Part shown: in pieces, positions 42,619 to 51,841 of the stretch
Layout: each line of letters starts with the position of its first letter
Position numbering within the stretch: position 1 is the stretch's first letter
Origin: Desulfitibacter sp. BRH_c19
GTDB lineage: Bacteria; Bacillota; DSM-16504; Desulfitibacterales; Desulfitibacteraceae
NCBI GenBank assembly: GCA_001515945.1
Contig: LOER01000016.1
Location: 1-64,000 of the forward strand
Length of the DNA: 64,000 bases
Direction of reading: 5' to 3'
Program-made: the position numbers and the translations under genes
The notes under the pieces: generated by a model
The model's input: only the letters and a program-made list of their open reading frames with translations
What the model was told of the DNA's origin: nothing
Database searches by the model: none

Positions 42619-44658
42619 ATGAAAGTATATTCTGCAAACAAAATTCGCAATATAGGGATAATGGCTCACGGTGGTGCCGGAAAGACTTCTCTAGCAGAAG
42701 CAATGCTATATAATTCCGGAGCTGTTAAAAGACTAGGAAAGGTAGACGAAGGTAATACTACTACCGATTACTTACCTGAAGAAATCGAAAGGAAAGTTAC
42801 TATTACTTTAGCATTAGCACCTTGTGAGTGGAAGAATACCAAAGTTAATTTAATTGATACACCAGGATTCATCGATTTTGTTGGTGATGTAAATAGTGCT
42901 TTAAGAGTAATAGATAGTATGATTGTTACCGTATGTGCTGTAGCAGGGGTAGAGGTTAGAACCGAAGCAGTCTGGGAGTTCGCAAATGAGCGAAACATGC
43001 CACGGATTTGCTTTATCAATAAAATGGATAGAGAGAATGCAGATTTTTATAGAGTTCTTGATGAATTAAAAGATTCTTTTGAAAACAGAATAGTTCCACT
43101 ACAACTACCTATTGGAAGTGCGGAAAGTTTTTCCGGAATCGTAGATTTGGTTACAATGAAAGCATATAAATATGATGATGGAAAACCTATTGAAATTGAT
43201 ATTCCTGAAGATCTAAAAGAACAAGCTGAAACCTATAGAGAAGAGTTAGTTGAAGTTGTCGCGGAAAGTGATGACGAACTTTTGATGAAATATTTAGAAG
43301 GTGAAGACCTAACACCAGAAGAATTCGCAGCTGCCCTTAACTCTGGTGTCAAAAATGCACAATTTATTCCGGTAGCATGTGGTTCAACATTAAATAATAT
43401 GGGAATTACAAATCTTTTAGACTATACTGTGGAATGTATGCCATCCGCAGAAGAAGCTTTAAATAAATCAGAAGAAGAATTAGCAAAAGAACCCTTTAAA
43501 GCTATAGTCTTTAAGACAATTGCCGATCCTTACGTAGGAAAAGTTAGTTATTTTAGAATTTATAGTGGAGTATTTATTCCAGGCAACTCATATCACAATA
43601 TAAATAAAGAAACCGATGAAAAAGTTAATAGCGTGTTTGTTATGAGAGGTAAGCAGCAGGAACAGGTTGAAAAAATGATGCCTGGAGATATTGGTGCTTT
43701 AACTAAGCTTGCCAAAACTGAAACATCTGATACTCTTTCGGTTAAAGGAATTAATGAACCACTAGATGGAATAGAGTTTCCTAACCCTACTCTATCCTAT
43801 GCAATTAGTCCTAAAAGTAAAGGTGATGAAGACAAGTTAGGTAATGCAATTTCAAGAATTTTAGAAGAAGACAAAACTCTAACTCTAGAAAAAAATATTG
43901 AAACAAAAGAAACAATTTTAAGTGGAATGGGTGACCAACACTTAGATATAGTTATAGAAAGACTTCAGAATAAATATGGAGTTGGTGTGGAAAAAGATAC
44001 ACCTTCAGTTCCTTATAGAGAAACCATTCGCTCTGCAGTAACCAAAATAGAAGGCAAACATAAGAAGCAATCAGGTGGAGCTGGTCAATTTGGTCATGTA
44101 TATATTGACATGGCACCGCATAGAGACGATGATTTTCTTTTTGAACAGACAATTTTTGGTGGTTCAGTTCCTAGGAACTATATACCAGCCGTCGAAAAAG
44201 GTGTACAAGAAGCTATGCAACAAGGGGTTCTGGCAAAATATCCAGTTTCAAACATTAAGGTGACCTTAACAGATGGATCTTACCATCCTGTTGATTCAAA
44301 TGAAATGGCATTTAAAATTGCAGGAAGCCTTGCCTTTAAAAAAGCCATGGAAAAAGCAGATCCCATTCTACTCGAACCTATTATGAAGGTTGAAGTTACT
44401 GTTCCAGAACAGTTTATGGGTGACATCATGGGTGATATGAACAGTAAAAGGGGAAGAATACTTGGAATGGAAGCTAAGGGCAAAAGCCAGGTAATTAAGG
44501 CTCTAGCGCCATTATCAGAAATGTATAGATATGCAATTGATCTTAAATCTATTAGCCAAGGCAGGGGTACATTTACCATGGAGTTTAATAATTACGATCC
44601 GGTACCTGATCACTTAGCTGAAAAAGTAATAGCAGCTCGAAAGACGGCAGAGGAGTAA
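42619..44658 (+). CDS. EF-G paralogue (elongation factor G-like GTPase)
   Basis: This 679-residue protein has all EF-G domains in order: G domain (1-270), domain II (about 290-370), III, IV (about 460-590) and V (about 590-675). Its Walker A reads AHGGAGKTSLAEAM instead of AHIDAGKTTTTER, switch II is DTPGFIDF, and the switch I region has ERKVTIT where canonical EF-G has RGITI. It therefore belongs to the EF-G-like (type 2) group, usually stand-alone and of unsettled role in ribosome recycling or stress. It has its own leader hairpin and terminator, and no str operon is near. Confidence 0.9.
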   Translation: MKVYSANKIRNIGIMAHGGAGKTSLAEAMLYNSGAVKRLGKVDEGNTTTDYLPEEIERKVTITLALAPCEWKNTKVNLIDTPGFIDFVGDVNSALRVIDSMIVTVCAVAGVEVRTEAVWEFANERNMPRICFINKMDRENADFYRVLDELKDSFENRIVPLQLPIGSAESFSGIVDLVTMKAYKYDDGKPIEIDIPEDLKEQAETYREELVEVVAESDDELLMKYLEGEDLTPEEFAAALNSGVKNAQFIPVACGSTLNNMGITNLLDYTVECMPSAEEALNKSEEELAKEPFKAIVFKTIADPYVGKVSYFRIYSGVFIPGNSYHNINKETDEKVNSVFVMRGKQQEQVEKMMPGDIGALTKLAKTETSDTLSVKGINEPLDGIEFPNPTLSYAISPKSKGDEDKLGNAISRILEEDKTLTLEKNIETKETILSGMGDQHLDIVIERLQNKYGVGVEKDTPSVPYRETIRSAVTKIEGKHKKQSGGAGQFGHVYIDMAPHRDDDFLFEQTIFGGSVPRNYIPAVEKGVQEAMQQGVLAKYPVSNIKVTLTDGSYHPVDSNEMAFKIAGSLAFKKAMEKADPILLEPIMKVEVTVPEQFMGDIMGDMNSKRGRILGMEAKGKSQVIKALAPLSEMYRYAIDLKSISQGRGTFTMEFNNYDPVPDHLAEKVIAARKTAEE

Positions 44659-44663
44659 AATAT

Positions 44664-44699
44664 ATGGAGTCTTGGACAATAGTCTAAGACTCCATTTTA
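44664..44699 (+). terminator. Terminator of EF-G paralogue
   Basis: The stem ATGGAGTCTT/AAGACTCCAT is followed by a short TTTT. Confidence 0.75.
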
Positions 44700-44838
44700 A
44701 AAGATTTCATTATCCTAGCTGGTATTTGCCCAATCTAAGGCTAAAAAACGAAAAATTATAATATAATAAAACTGGTACACTTTTAATCGCTATGAATATA
44801 TTGAGCCAATAAGATATGGAACCAGGGAGGTTTGTATA

Positions 44839-45768
44839 TTGAAAAAAATTGCTGTTTTATTAGGCGGTAAATCAGCCGAAAGAGAAATATCATTAAAAAC
44901 CGGTACTGCAGTAGCCAATGCCTTAATCAGGTTGGGTTACAACGTTAAAAGTATTGATACTGGCAATAGTTTTATTGAGAAACTAAAGGAATTTCATCCT
45001 GACCTTGTATTTATTGCTTTACATGGTCCTTTTGGAGAAGATGGTACAATGCAAGGCTTGTTAGAAATTTTAGGTTATCCTTATACTGGATGTGGTGTGC
45101 TTACCAGCTCCCTTACAATGAACAAAATTTATACTAAAAGACTTTTGAATGATGCAGGAATTCCTACTCCGAAATTTATAGCTGTTCGAGAAAATGAATA
45201 TTTAAGTAATTCTTTGCAAATACAATCAATGCTCCTTAGTGAGTTCAATTTTCCTATAGTAATAAAAGCCCCAAGTCAGGGTTCAACCATAGGTATTTAC
45301 TTTGCTAAACAGGAAAAAGATCTCCACGATATGATATTAGATGCATTTTTATTTGAAAAAGAAATACTTATTGAACAGTTTGTTGAGGGCAGAGAAGTCA
45401 CAGTAGCAATTATGGGAAATGAAGAGATTGAAGTTTTACCGATTATAGAAATTGTATCCCATACTGGTGTCTATGATTTTCAAGCTAAGTATACTAAAGG
45501 CCTTAGCGACCATATTATACCAGCACGTCTAAAGGAAAATGTTAGTAAAAAAGTAATAGACTTAGCAGAAAAAACCTATACATATTTAGGTTGTAGGGGA
45601 TTTGCAAGGGTAGATTTTATCGTTGAAGATGATGCAAAACCTTATGTTTTAGAAATAAACACTATACCTGGTATGACTGAAACAAGCCTTTTTCCAGACG
45701 CAGCACATAGCGCTGGGATCTCCTTTGAAGAGTTAATAAATAGGTTTGTTAAATACGGCTTTGAATAA
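44839..45768 (+). CDS. ddl: D-alanine--D-alanine ligase
   Basis: This 309-residue ATP-grasp enzyme of peptidoglycan synthesis has VLLGGKSAEREISLKTG, VFIALHGPFGEDGTMQGLLE, YTGCGVLTSSLTMNKIYTK, the PSQGSTIG loop and the LEINTIPGMTE magnesium site. It makes D-Ala-D-Ala; nothing in the sequence suggests a D-Lac form. The start is TTG at 44839 behind AGGGAGG, as in several genes here. Confidence 0.95.
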   Translation: MKKIAVLLGGKSAEREISLKTGTAVANALIRLGYNVKSIDTGNSFIEKLKEFHPDLVFIALHGPFGEDGTMQGLLEILGYPYTGCGVLTSSLTMNKIYTKRLLNDAGIPTPKFIAVRENEYLSNSLQIQSMLLSEFNFPIVIKAPSQGSTIGIYFAKQEKDLHDMILDAFLFEKEILIEQFVEGREVTVAIMGNEEIEVLPIIEIVSHTGVYDFQAKYTKGLSDHIIPARLKENVSKKVIDLAEKTYTYLGCRGFARVDFIVEDDAKPYVLEINTIPGMTETSLFPDAAHSAGISFEELINRFVKYGFE

Positions 45769-45914
45769 CTTCGGCTTTTAAAAATACAATTATATTAATT
45801 ATTAAACATTGAAATTCAGATGTATTTATTTTATAATAACCATAAGATAATCAAATCTATATAAAAACCTATTCTTTGGGGCCACGAAGTAGTTAAAGGG
45901 GAGGAGAACATTTT

Positions 45915-46100
45915 ATGGAGTTTTTTCGTTGTCAGTGCAAAAAGATCATCTGTCAAATCGAAGATGATACTATAGTAATCAAATGTAGACATTGTAAAAG
46001 GTATATTCATATTAAAACATATGGAATTAAAGATATTGAGTATAAACTCACCTCTGATACTGACGAAGGTCCAGGATTGGTAGCAAATATTAATAAATAA
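45915..46100 (+). CDS. Small zinc-ribbon protein
   Basis: This 61-residue ORF has ATG 45915 behind AAGGGGAGGAG. Motifs CQCKKIIC and KCRHCKRYIHI give two cysteine pairs of a zinc ribbon, like Com/YgiT-like short proteins. It resembles the protein at 39906-40103 (hydrophobic strand, then CRHCK/CPHCK, then a short basic stretch). Function is unknown. It is followed by a terminator. Confidence 0.65.
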   Translation: MEFFRCQCKKIICQIEDDTIVIKCRHCKRYIHIKTYGIKDIEYKLTSDTDEGPGLVANINK

Positions 46101-46116
46101 AATAAATACTTAGCTT

Positions 46117-46140
46117 AAAACCGGTTAAATACCGGTTTTA
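46117..46140 (+). terminator. Terminator after the small zinc-ribbon gene
   Basis: The stem AAAACCGGT/ACCGGTTTT with loop TAAAT has a U-rich 3' arm. Confidence 0.75.
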
Positions 46141-46176
46141 ATTATTTATATGATACTAATCATCAAAAACCATATA

Positions 46177-46206
46177 TTGGCTTATAATAAAGATATCTGG
46201 TATAAT
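46177..46206 (+). promoter_or_regulatory. Promoter of the UPF0182 operon
   Basis: TTGGCT (46177-46182), an 18-bp spacer and TATAAT (46201-46206). A leader of about 125 nt follows with an AGGATG/CATCCT repeat. Confidence 0.7.
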
Positions 46207-46335
46207 TTTCAGAAGCAGGATGTCTTGAGTATTAAATTAATTGTCTTAAAAGGAAAACAACTACTCGAAGTCGAATATTTATAGTTATGCATAAGTCGAT
46301 GGCATCCTATTCAACTATTAAATGGAGGTTAAATA

Positions 46336-49122
46336 ATGCAATTTATTTTACGTCAGGGATTGCTAATTATACTTGCTATAGTTTTCGCAGTAGGATATTT
46401 TTTTAACTTTTCAATGAATCTATACGCAGATATTTTATGGTTTACGGCAATGGAATATGTTTCGGTTTTATATACCATTGTTATCTCAAACATAGGTTTA
46501 AGATTCGTCTCGTTTATCTTTTTATTTTTATTTTTCATAATAAACTTGCTCATAACATTGAGAGTCATAAAATTTGAAAAGGTTTTTGTCGAGTATAATG
46601 ACCAGGATGTAATACCTATTAGAGAGTATTTTTTGAAAAAATTCTTTAATCCTAAAAAATTATTATTGATTTACATACTAATCAGTATATTTTTTGCATT
46701 TTTGTTTAGTGCAATAACTGCTAATCAGTGGTTAACAGTACAAGCTTTCCTTAATTTAAATGAATTTGGGATATTAGATCCGGTATTTAATAAAGATATC
46801 AGTTTCTATGTTTTCACACTTCCATTCTATAGACTACTATATGCTATACTAGTTTCAGCTGTAGTAGGAAGTGGTATTTTAGTGGGTTTGGCTTACTTTT
46901 TATTTACACCACGAAATCAATTTAATCTTAAGTCTAAAAATTTCAAACTCCCTCAGATACATTTGTCAGTTATTGTTGCTCTATTTTTTCTATTAAAGGC
47001 TTGGAGTTATAAACTTAGTGCTTTTGAGCTGCTTAATTCTCAAAGAGGTGTTGTATCAGGAGCAGGCTATACAGATATAGTTGCTCAAATACCAGCATTT
47101 AATATTCTAGCTATTTTAGCTGTGGTTTTGGCTGTTTTAATAGTCATTAGTATATTCTTAAAAATATATAAAATAATACTGGGATCTGTAGTATTATTAG
47201 TAATAGGTTCCATTGTACTGGGATCGGTATTTCCTGTAGCTGTGCAAAGGTTTAGGGTAGAACCCAATGAATTTGTTAGAGAAGCCCCTTATATTGAAAA
47301 CAGTATCTCCTTTACAAGAAAAGCTTATAATTTAACTGATATTGAGGCAAGAGCGTTTCCAGTTGATCAGGAATTAACGGGGGAATCCATTGAAAATAAT
47401 AGAAGTACTATCGATAATATCAGGCTATGGGATCCTAGACCATTAAGACAAACTTTTGAACAACTACAAACACTTAGGTTATACTATGATTTTCAAGATG
47501 TAGATATTGATCGTTATTGGATTGATGGTGATTATCGTCAGGTTATGCTATCTGCAAGAGAATTAGATCAAAGACAACTCCAACCTCAAGCTCAAACCTG
47601 GATTAACCAGAGATTCCGTTATACCCATGGCTATGGAGTTGTAATGTCAGCTGTTAATGAAACTACTACTGAGGGGCTGCCATATTTTCTTATTAAAGAC
47701 TTCCCACCCCAACCAATATCAACTGACTTAGAATTAAGTGAACCGGCAATCTATTTTGGTGAGTTAACAACAAATAATGTTATTGTAGATTCTAATACAA
47801 CGGAGTTCCATTATCCATCTGGTGATGAAAATGTGGAAACTAATTATGCTGGTACTGGCGGTGTGCCAATTGATTCATTTTTTAAAAGACTATTTTTTGC
47901 TATTTATCATGGGGATTTTAGATTAATTCTTACAAGTGAACTATCAGATAACAGTAAGATTTTATATAACCGTGATATTAATACTATGGTTCAGAAAATA
48001 GCTCCATTTTTATTCTTCGATCCAGATCCATATATAGTAATTAGTTCGGGAAAGCTTTACTGGATTAGAGATGCCTATACTACCAGCAATATGTATCCAT
48101 ATTCAGAAAGATATGGAAATGACTTCAATTATATTAGAAATTCAGTAAAAGTTGTTACTGATGCATACAACGGAACTACCCATTTTTATATTAGCGATGA
48201 AACCGACCCTATAATAAACGCATATAGTGATATATTCCCTGATTTATTTAAATCCATGGAGGATATGTCACAAGACTTAAAGCAACATATTCGATACCCT
48301 GCATATTATTTTGGTGTGCAGTCCAATCTTTTATCACTATATCATATGCAAAACCCTCAAGTATTCTATAACAGAGAAGACGCATGGACCATTCCCCAGG
48401 AAATATTCCAAGGTGAAAGTCAACCGATGGAGCCTTATTATACAATAATGCAGCTTCCAGATGAAACTGATCCTGAATATGTTTTAATGCTCCCATTTAC
48501 TCCATTAAATAGAGCAAATATGGTGTCATGGCTTGCAGCTCGGAGTGATGGTGACAATTATGGTACGCTTATGTTATATCAGTTTACTAAGGAAGAACAT
48601 CTTTTTGGCCCTATGCAGATTGAAGGTAGAATTGATCAGGATTCTGAGATATCCGAACAGTTAACCCTGTGGGATCAAAGAGGATCACAGGTTTTGAGAG
48701 GTAATCTTTTGGTAATCCCCATCGAAAACTCCATACTTTATGTAGAACCCATATTTCTTCAAGCTGAACAAAGCAAGATCCCGGAGTTAAGAAGAGTTAT
48801 AGTAGCTTATGGAGACCAGATTGTAATGGAGGAAACATTAGAACTATCTCTTCAAGCCATATTTGGAGAACGCATTCCCATAGATGTTGAAGATGTTGGA
48901 GATGTTGGAGATGTTGGAGATGTTGAAGATGAAAATACTGATGAACAAATAATTGTCGGGGAAACAGCCAGTCAATTAATAAGTAGGGCAAATCAATTAT
49001 TCAATGAAGCTATCGAAAGACAGAAAGCTGGAGATTGGAATGGCTACGGCAATGCATTAGAGGAACTTGAAGATGTTTTAAACAGACTTTCAAACATAAA
49101 TGAAAATGAAAACCAGGATTAG
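46336..49122 (+). CDS. UPF0182 family large membrane protein
   Basis: This 928-residue protein has about seven N-terminal membrane helices (residues 1-310, including LDPVFNKDISFYVFTLPFYR and an RGVVSGAGYTD loop). A large extracytoplasmic domain follows, with NIRLWDPRPL, YYDFQDVDIDRY, RFRYTHGYGVVMSAV, FYISDETDP and the RYPAYYFGVQS segments that define UPF0182. Function is not known. Near the C-terminus a run of three 9-bp repeats codes for repeated GDV in a VEDVGDV stretch. It is followed closely (11 bp) by nrdJ, so co-transcription is likely. Confidence 0.92.
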   Translation: MQFILRQGLLIILAIVFAVGYFFNFSMNLYADILWFTAMEYVSVLYTIVISNIGLRFVSFIFLFLFFIINLLITLRVIKFEKVFVEYNDQDVIPIREYFLKKFFNPKKLLLIYILISIFFAFLFSAITANQWLTVQAFLNLNEFGILDPVFNKDISFYVFTLPFYRLLYAILVSAVVGSGILVGLAYFLFTPRNQFNLKSKNFKLPQIHLSVIVALFFLLKAWSYKLSAFELLNSQRGVVSGAGYTDIVAQIPAFNILAILAVVLAVLIVISIFLKIYKIILGSVVLLVIGSIVLGSVFPVAVQRFRVEPNEFVREAPYIENSISFTRKAYNLTDIEARAFPVDQELTGESIENNRSTIDNIRLWDPRPLRQTFEQLQTLRLYYDFQDVDIDRYWIDGDYRQVMLSARELDQRQLQPQAQTWINQRFRYTHGYGVVMSAVNETTTEGLPYFLIKDFPPQPISTDLELSEPAIYFGELTTNNVIVDSNTTEFHYPSGDENVETNYAGTGGVPIDSFFKRLFFAIYHGDFRLILTSELSDNSKILYNRDINTMVQKIAPFLFFDPDPYIVISSGKLYWIRDAYTTSNMYPYSERYGNDFNYIRNSVKVVTDAYNGTTHFYISDETDPIINAYSDIFPDLFKSMEDMSQDLKQHIRYPAYYFGVQSNLLSLYHMQNPQVFYNREDAWTIPQEIFQGESQPMEPYYTIMQLPDETDPEYVLMLPFTPLNRANMVSWLAARSDGDNYGTLMLYQFTKEEHLFGPMQIEGRIDQDSEISEQLTLWDQRGSQVLRGNLLVIPIENSILYVEPIFLQAEQSKIPELRRVIVAYGDQIVMEETLELSLQAIFGERIPIDVEDVGDVGDVGDVEDENTDEQIIVGETASQLISRANQLFNEAIERQKAGDWNGYGNALEELEDVLNRLSNINENENQD
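48887..48925 (+). repeat. 9-bp tandem repeat inside UPF0182 gene
   Basis: GATGTTGGA-type units are repeated about four times in tandem (last unit GATGTTGAA), coding for a D-V-G repeat. Because the unit is a multiple of three, copy-number change would alter length but not frame. Confidence 0.85.
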
Positions 49123-49133
49123 GGGGAATATCC

Positions 49134-51407
49134 ATGAACTTAACAGAGAATGCAGTTAAAATTTTGGAAAAAAGATATTTAATCAAAAAGGATGGTATAC
49201 CAGTAGAAAAACCTGAAGACATGTTCCGAAGGGTAGCTAACTTTGTCGCAGGTATTGAGATTAATTTTAATCCTAAACTTTCAAAAAGTAAGATTAAAGC
49301 CATTGAAGATAAATTTTATTCTCTTATGACAGAACTTGACTTTATGCCTAACAGTCCAACCTTAATGAATGCAGGAAGAGATTTAGGGCAGTTATCTGCT
49401 TGCTTTGTATTACCTATAGAGGATAGCATGGAAGGAATTTTCACAGCTGTTAAAGATGCAGCTTTGATTCACAAAAGTGGTGGAGGTACTGGCTTTTCTT
49501 TTTCAAGAATCAGACCCAAAAATAGTCCTGTAAATACAACTGGTGGAGTCGCATCAGGGCCTATATCATTTATGAAGGTTTTTAATTCCGCTACAGAAGC
49601 AATAAAACAGGGTGGAACTCGCAGGGGAGCCAATATGGGTATATTAAGTGTTGATCACCCTGATATCATGGAGTTTATTACATGTAAACAAAATAATAAT
49701 GACTTGACTAATTTTAATATTTCCGTTGGTATTACCAAGGAATTTATGGATGCCCTCGATAGTGATGACTATTATGACCTTAAATTTAAAGGAACCGTCT
49801 ATGACAGATATAAGGCTAAGAAAGTTTTTGATTTAATAGTTGAAAAAGCTTGGTCCAATGGTGAACCAGGAATTGTATTTTTGGATAGACTAAATGCAGA
49901 TAATCCTACACCACAGCTTGGTAGTATAGAAGCTACTAATCCTTGTGGAGAACAGCCCTTACTTGGTTATGAGGCGTGCAATTTAGGATCTATTAATTTA
50001 GAAAATATGTATGAGAATGATAGTATTAACTGGGACAAGCTAGAAGATACTGTTATCTGGTCAATGCGATTTTTAGATAATGTAATTGAAGCAAATAAGT
50101 TCCCCTTGGAAAAAATTCAAGACATGGTCCAAGGTAATAGAAAAGTTGGGCTAGGAGTCATGGGATGGTCTAATTTACTTTTTAAGCTTCGAATACCATA
50201 TAACTCTACAGAAGCCATTGCATTGGCTGAAAAGGTTATGGCTTTTATAAATAGTAAAGCCCACGAAACATCTGCTTCGTTAGCTGAAGAAAGGGGAAAT
50301 TTCCCCAATATAAATCAAAGTATCTTTATTGGTAAACCAGTGAGAAATGCTACCTGTACTACTATTGCTCCTACAGGAACCATTAGTATGATATCAGGAA
50401 CTTCCTCGGGAATAGAACCTTCCTTTTCAATAGCATATACTAAGAATGTCTTGGATGGCGCTAACTTAGTTGAAGTTAATCCCATTTTCGAAGAATATGT
50501 TACTAGTAATTACTCACCTGACGAGGCTAAGGTAATTATAGAAAAGACTGCTATTGCTGGTAGTGTAGAAGAGATTACTGAGCTCCCAGAAACCATTCGT
50601 AATGTATTTATTACTGCTCTAGAAATTGAACCTGAATGGCATTTAAAAATGCAGGCAGCCTTTCAAAAGTACTGTGATAATGCTGTATCTAAAACAGTTA
50701 ATTTCCCAAATTATGCGACTAAAGAAGATGTAATGAGGGCTTATATGCTGGCCTATACACTAGAGTGTAAAGGCGTTACTGTATACAGAACAGGTAGTAG
50801 AGAAGAAGAAGTATTAATTAAGGGTAGCAAAGGAAAATTAGAACCATCTATGAACATAGACAAGCTATATCCGCGACCAAGACCCAAAAGGACAGTCGGT
50901 ATTACAGAACAGGTTAGTACTGGTTGTGGTAGAATGTATATTACCGTTAATTATGACCAGGAAGGCCTGATAGAAACATTTATTACTACTGGTTCATCGG
51001 GTGGTTGTAGTGGCTTTACCGAAGGTGTAAGTCGATTAATATCCCTTGCTTTAAGGGCAAATATATCACCTGATGCAATAATAGATCAACTCACATCAGT
51101 AAGCTGTCCTACATTCCTTAGGAGAAGAGCTAATAACGACGCACTAGTTGGTAAATCATGCCCAGATATTATTGGTAGAATACTGACACAAGAACTACAA
51201 TTTGTAAAGGATAATAAGAATGTTAAAAGTATCTTTAATAATACAGTCTCCGAGTTAAGTGCTACTTCTGAAGAATTGCCAACCAAATATGAAACCATGT
51301 CAGAGGACGAGTTAATATCTTTAGCTATTTGCCCTGATTGTAAAGAAAAGTTAACATTTGCTGAAGGATGTCTAAAATGCGATTGTGGCTTTAGCAAGTG
51401 CGGCTAA
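49134..51407 (+). CDS. nrdJ: Adenosylcobalamin-dependent ribonucleotide reductase (class II)
   Basis: This 757-residue class II reductase has the substrate-site MPNSPTLMNAGRDLGQLSACFVLP, KSGGGTGFSFSRIRP, NPCGEQPLLGYEACNLGSINL with the radical cysteine, and GTISMISGTSSGIEPSF. After residue 600 comes the TSCPD-type region (STGCGRMYITVN..), and a C-terminal CPDCKEK/CDCGFSKCG zinc or redox tail follows. It makes deoxyribonucleotides without oxygen using B12, matching the corrinoid-rich metabolism here. ATG behind GGGGGAA. Confidence 0.95.
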   Translation: MNLTENAVKILEKRYLIKKDGIPVEKPEDMFRRVANFVAGIEINFNPKLSKSKIKAIEDKFYSLMTELDFMPNSPTLMNAGRDLGQLSACFVLPIEDSMEGIFTAVKDAALIHKSGGGTGFSFSRIRPKNSPVNTTGGVASGPISFMKVFNSATEAIKQGGTRRGANMGILSVDHPDIMEFITCKQNNNDLTNFNISVGITKEFMDALDSDDYYDLKFKGTVYDRYKAKKVFDLIVEKAWSNGEPGIVFLDRLNADNPTPQLGSIEATNPCGEQPLLGYEACNLGSINLENMYENDSINWDKLEDTVIWSMRFLDNVIEANKFPLEKIQDMVQGNRKVGLGVMGWSNLLFKLRIPYNSTEAIALAEKVMAFINSKAHETSASLAEERGNFPNINQSIFIGKPVRNATCTTIAPTGTISMISGTSSGIEPSFSIAYTKNVLDGANLVEVNPIFEEYVTSNYSPDEAKVIIEKTAIAGSVEEITELPETIRNVFITALEIEPEWHLKMQAAFQKYCDNAVSKTVNFPNYATKEDVMRAYMLAYTLECKGVTVYRTGSREEEVLIKGSKGKLEPSMNIDKLYPRPRPKRTVGITEQVSTGCGRMYITVNYDQEGLIETFITTGSSGGCSGFTEGVSRLISLALRANISPDAIIDQLTSVSCPTFLRRRANNDALVGKSCPDIIGRILTQELQFVKDNKNVKSIFNNTVSELSATSEELPTKYETMSEDELISLAICPDCKEKLTFAEGCLKCDCGFSKCG

Positions 51408-51417
51408 AACAAAACTT

Positions 51418-51452
51418 GGCTTCCGCCAAGTCCATAGACGCAGGCGGAAGCC
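51418..51452 (+). terminator. Hairpin after nrdJ
   Basis: A 10-bp GC-rich stem GGCTTCCGCC/GGCGGAAGCC with a 15-nt loop is followed by a weak TTAGTCTTTG tail. It is probably a terminator or processing site. Confidence 0.6.
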
Positions 51453-51512
51453 TTAGTCTTTGTAAATACTATCTACCTTGTTTGAACTTATACATTCTGA
51501 TAGTATAAGATA

Positions 51513-51541
51513 AACACCTGGGAATTTTCCAGGTGTTTTCT
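51513..51541 (+). terminator. Rho-independent terminator
   Basis: The stem AACACCTGG/CCAGGTGTT with loop GAATTTT is followed by TTCT. It lies 100 bp after nrdJ and may be the final stop of that operon. Confidence 0.75.
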
Positions 51542-51608
51542 AAAATCAATAGTATCATTATCTGCACTATGTACAGACTATTAAAAACGCCGTAAAGAGG
51601 TGCAAATA

Positions 51609-51722
51609 ATGGATTGGTTCCTAATTTGGCTATTTTCGGAATACGGGATACTGGTGTTTGGAATTGGGTTAGCTACAGTTATGATGTTTATTCTTCTCCA
51701 ATTTAAAAGGAAAGTAGATTGA
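51609..51722 (+). CDS. Small single-pass membrane protein (37 residues)
   Basis: This ORF has ATG 51609 behind AAAGAGGTG. The sequence starts MDWFLIWLFSEYG and continues as one hydrophobic helix ending with basic KRKVD, so it would insert with the C-terminus in the cytoplasm. It matches no named family I recognise. The ribosome site and helix argue for translation; it could still be a chance ORF. Confidence 0.5.
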   Translation: MDWFLIWLFSEYGILVFGIGLATVMMFILLQFKRKVD

Positions 51723-51841
51723 GGCATCATTTTCTCCTGAGATAGCTACGGCAAAAAGAATACACCTGTCCAGATCAATAAAAGATGTGATAAAAACTTG
51801 GTCAGATTATTTACTACACAGTATATAAAAGGGGGATAAAT

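Noticed and set aside
48887-48925. Short repeats as a CRISPR-like array
   Set aside because: Units are 9 bp, directly adjacent, in frame with a gene, and lack spacers.
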